14,036 nt of DNA from an uncultured Muribaculaceae bacterium (lineage in GTDB: Bacteria > Bacteroidota > Bacteroidia > Bacteroidales > Muribaculaceae): positions 1 to 14,036 of the forward strand of contig CAJTXU010000044.1 in NCBI GenBank assembly GCA_910584125.1, in the 5' to 3' direction. Positions 12,661-14,036 of this stretch are shown piece after piece. The position numbers were made by a program, and so were the translations under genes. Under the pieces are notes generated by a model. That model was not told the origin of the DNA. It searched no databases and saw only the letters and a list, made by a program, of their open reading frames with translations. Numbering within the stretch: the first letter of the stretch is position 1; each line of letters starts with the position of its first letter.

Positions 12661-13167
12661 ATGAACGGTAACGACACCTTCAAATCCTCGGTGATAGGAA
12701 TGCAGCGCAATCTCCTCTCTTTCGCGCTTAAGCTTACGCTGAACGAAGAGGAAGCTCATGACCTCGTCCAGGACACCACGCTCAAGGCTCTCGACAACGA
12801 GGCCAAGTTCGTCGACAACACGAACTTCAGCGGGTGGATGATGACGATCATGCGCAACATCTTCATCAACAACTACCGTAAGCGCGCGCGGGAGAACACG
12901 ATGGTCGACACCACCGACGACCTGCATCACCTAAACATCTCTCAGGATTCGGGACTTGAAACCCCCGATGGTGCTTACGCAGCCGGAGAGATCAGCGCTA
13001 TACTCCATGGCTTCCCCGCTGACTACCGTAATCCGTTCTCGATGCACATCGCCGGGTACAAGTATGAGGAAATCTCTGAAAAACTCGGAATGCCGCTCGG
13101 GACAGTCAAGAGCCGGATCTTCTTCACCCGCAAGAGGCTTCGCGAGATTCTCAAGGACTATCGGTAA
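12661..13167 (+). CDS. ECF-type RNA polymerase sigma factor, copy 2
   Basis: The 168-residue sigma factor is built of regions 2 and 4 only. Region 2 carries EAHDLVQDTTLKALDN and GWMMTIMRNIFINNYRK. Region 4 carries YEEISEKLGMPLGTVKSRIFF. It aligns without gaps to copy 1 at 6930-7436. The most conserved blocks are residues 34-42, 62-73 and 145-155, the parts that contact core polymerase and DNA, so both may read similar promoters. The N-terminal 16 residues and the 113-121 linker differ most. No anti-sigma gene is adjacent. It is transcribed from its own primary-sigma type promoter at 12557-12588 and ends at a terminator shared with the convergent PepSY-like gene. What activates it is unknown. 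Confidence 0.9.
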   Translation: MNGNDTFKSSVIGMQRNLLSFALKLTLNEEEAHDLVQDTTLKALDNEAKFVDNTNFSGWMMTIMRNIFINNYRKRARENTMVDTTDDLHHLNISQDSGLETPDGAYAAGEISAILHGFPADYRNPFSMHIAGYKYEEISEKLGMPLGTVKSRIFFTRKRLREILKDYR

Positions 13168-13320
13168 GCAGTTTCTCTCTTTCTTGTAAACTCAATCATT
13201 TTGTTAATCTCACGAGACATAGCATAGCAAGATCTTTAGCTTCGCTCCCTATGGAGCCTAATTAATCATCAGCATCATTGGAACGTATATTATTGAAACG
13301 AAAGGTTTATTAGAAAAAAA

Positions 13321-13354
13321 TAAAATCGCGGCAGTCAGACTGTCGCGATTTTTT
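13321..13354. terminator. Bidirectional terminator between ECF copy 2 and the PepSY-like gene
   Basis: AAAATCGCG at 13322-13330 pairs with CGCGATTTT at 13344-13352, and GCAGT (13331-13335) pairs with ACTGT (13339-13343) with one G-U pair and a CAG loop. A-rich sequence lies before it and T-rich sequence after it, so it can end transcription from both sides. Between the sigma stop codon and this element, a further hairpin (GCTCC at 13244-13248 with GGAGC at 13253-13257) is present. Confidence 0.9.
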
Positions 13355-13382
13355 GATGTGTCGTTAGCGAGGTGTTGCGGCG

Positions 13383-13823
13383 TCAGTCGTCGACGCGCAG
13401 GAAATTGCCGGCGCGGTCGAACTCAAGGTCCGTCCCGTTGACGAGCTCGACTTCATAGCGGTTCTTGTCTTTGTCGACCTTGATGATGGCCTGGCCCTTG
13501 TAATTGTTTCTCACATAATTCTGGATAGACTTGAGCACGAACATGGTGGGCACCGCCTGACGGCCGCAGTCCACTTCCTTCCAGTCGCCTTCGTTGTCGA
13601 ACTCGATTTCGGTTCCGTTGTTGAGGATCACCTCATACTCCTTCGAGCCGAGAATGCTCTTGTCGACCTTCACTCTCGTCACCTGCGACTTCGGGAAGGC
13701 CTTGCGCAGGGTCTGCTGGGCGTTCTGGGGCAGGACGTCGGCCGAATGATAAACCTCGTCACGCGCCGCCAGCGGAAGCACCGCCAGCATCATGGCCGCG
13801 AATATTGCAATCAGTTTCTTCAT
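13383..13823 (-). CDS. Secreted PepSY-like domain protein with two repeats
   Basis: The 146-residue protein starts with a signal peptide (MKKLIAIFAAMMLAVLPLAA, cleavage near residue 20). The mature part has two PepSY-like units of about 55 residues. Each ends in a matching beta hairpin: YEVILNNGTEIEFDNEGDWKEV (residues 63-84) and YEVELVNGTDLEFDRAGNFLRV (123-144). This fits the Bacteroidota 'beta-lactamase-inhibitor-like, PepSY-like' family, small periplasmic proteins whose function is mostly unknown. The start ATG (13823-13821) sits right before the basic Lys-Lys start of the signal peptide. The gene is on the minus strand, convergent with ECF copy 2. The 213 bp upstream of it (13824-14036) hold no gene, and I see no clear TAnnTTTG promoter there on the minus strand. 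Confidence 0.88.
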   Translation of the reverse strand: MKKLIAIFAAMMLAVLPLAARDEVYHSADVLPQNAQQTLRKAFPKSQVTRVKVDKSILGSKEYEVILNNGTEIEFDNEGDWKEVDCGRQAVPTMFVLKSIQNYVRNNYKGQAIIKVDKDKNRYEVELVNGTDLEFDRAGNFLRVDD

Positions 13824-14036
13824 TTCAATTCTTTTTGGTTACTCTTACTATAGATGACAACGTTCGAAAGGGCGATTTTGTTACTGCCCGGGCGTCGATA
13901 TCACGGGCCGAGAGATTTTCGGTTTGATTCGGACTTTTCTGTTAACATTGCGAAATAGATTTTAACATTTATTAATCTCATTGAGAATCAACAAGATGGA
14001 AGGATAAATGTGTTGTAAAACATAATTTTCGGGAAG

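Noticed and set aside
13168..13320. Possible small RNA downstream of ECF copy 2 (hairpin at 13244-13257)
   Set aside because: One short hairpin without a promoter of its own; more simply the 3' untranslated part of the sigma gene before the shared terminator.
13824..14036. Possible promoter or gene upstream of the PepSY-like gene
   Set aside because: AT-rich with several TTAA/TGTTAAC stretches, but no TAnnTTTG on the minus strand at a fitting place and no open frame with family features.

Overview
The window looks like chromosomal DNA of a member of the Bacteroidota, order Bacteroidales; the combination of GC-rich genes and AT-rich gaps would fit a Muribaculaceae-like gut bacterium, but the family is my inference. 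The support is: four promoters of the Bacteroidota primary-sigma type (TTTG/TTG, an 18-20 bp spacer, then TAnnTTTG), genes without clear Shine-Dalgarno sites, and proteins typical of the group (a DUF4924 protein, a PepSY-like secreted protein, a lipoprotein LptC, and short ECF sigma factors without a visible anti-sigma gene). No transposase, integrase, phage gene, tRNA, rRNA or CRISPR array is visible.

Layout. 1-264 is the C-terminal end of a Cys-every-five-residues repeat protein. 265-666 is a 402 bp gap holding a terminator, a long hairpin followed by a second terminator, a 15-unit array of a 9-bp repeat, and a promoter. 667-3715 is a + strand operon: DUF4924 protein, rfbD (dTDP-rhamnose synthesis) and prfC (release factor 3). 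It ends by overlapping, tail to tail, a minus-strand membrane acyltransferase (3712-4731). 4732-5143 is a gap with divergent promoters and an approximately 300-nt structured transcript that ends in a strong terminator just before a nitroreductase gene (5144-5896), which is followed by a metallo-beta-lactamase-fold hydrolase (5907-6710).

6930-7436 is the first ECF sigma factor, closed by a strong terminator. A new promoter then starts a collinear envelope and housekeeping block: a DivIC/FtsB-like division protein, a four-helix membrane protein of unknown function, coaX (pantothenate kinase), an outer-membrane beta-barrel protein, lptC (LPS transport) and a CNNM/CBS/CorC transporter of the GldE/hemolysin type (7699-12494). 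12661-13167 is a second ECF sigma factor, a paralogue of the first (same length, 103 of 168 identical residues by hand count without gaps). A bidirectional terminator separates it from a convergent secreted PepSY-like protein (13383-13823).

How the genes relate. Most of the window is core housekeeping: translation termination, sugar nucleotide and CoA precursor synthesis, cell division and envelope transport. The least explained parts are the structured leader or small RNA before the nitroreductase, the 9-bp repeat array, the Cys-pentad protein, and the pair of orphan ECF paralogues that bracket the envelope block. Three genes (prfC, coaX, corC/gldE) appear to be forced to start at TTG. All calls come from reading the sequence; no database search was run.
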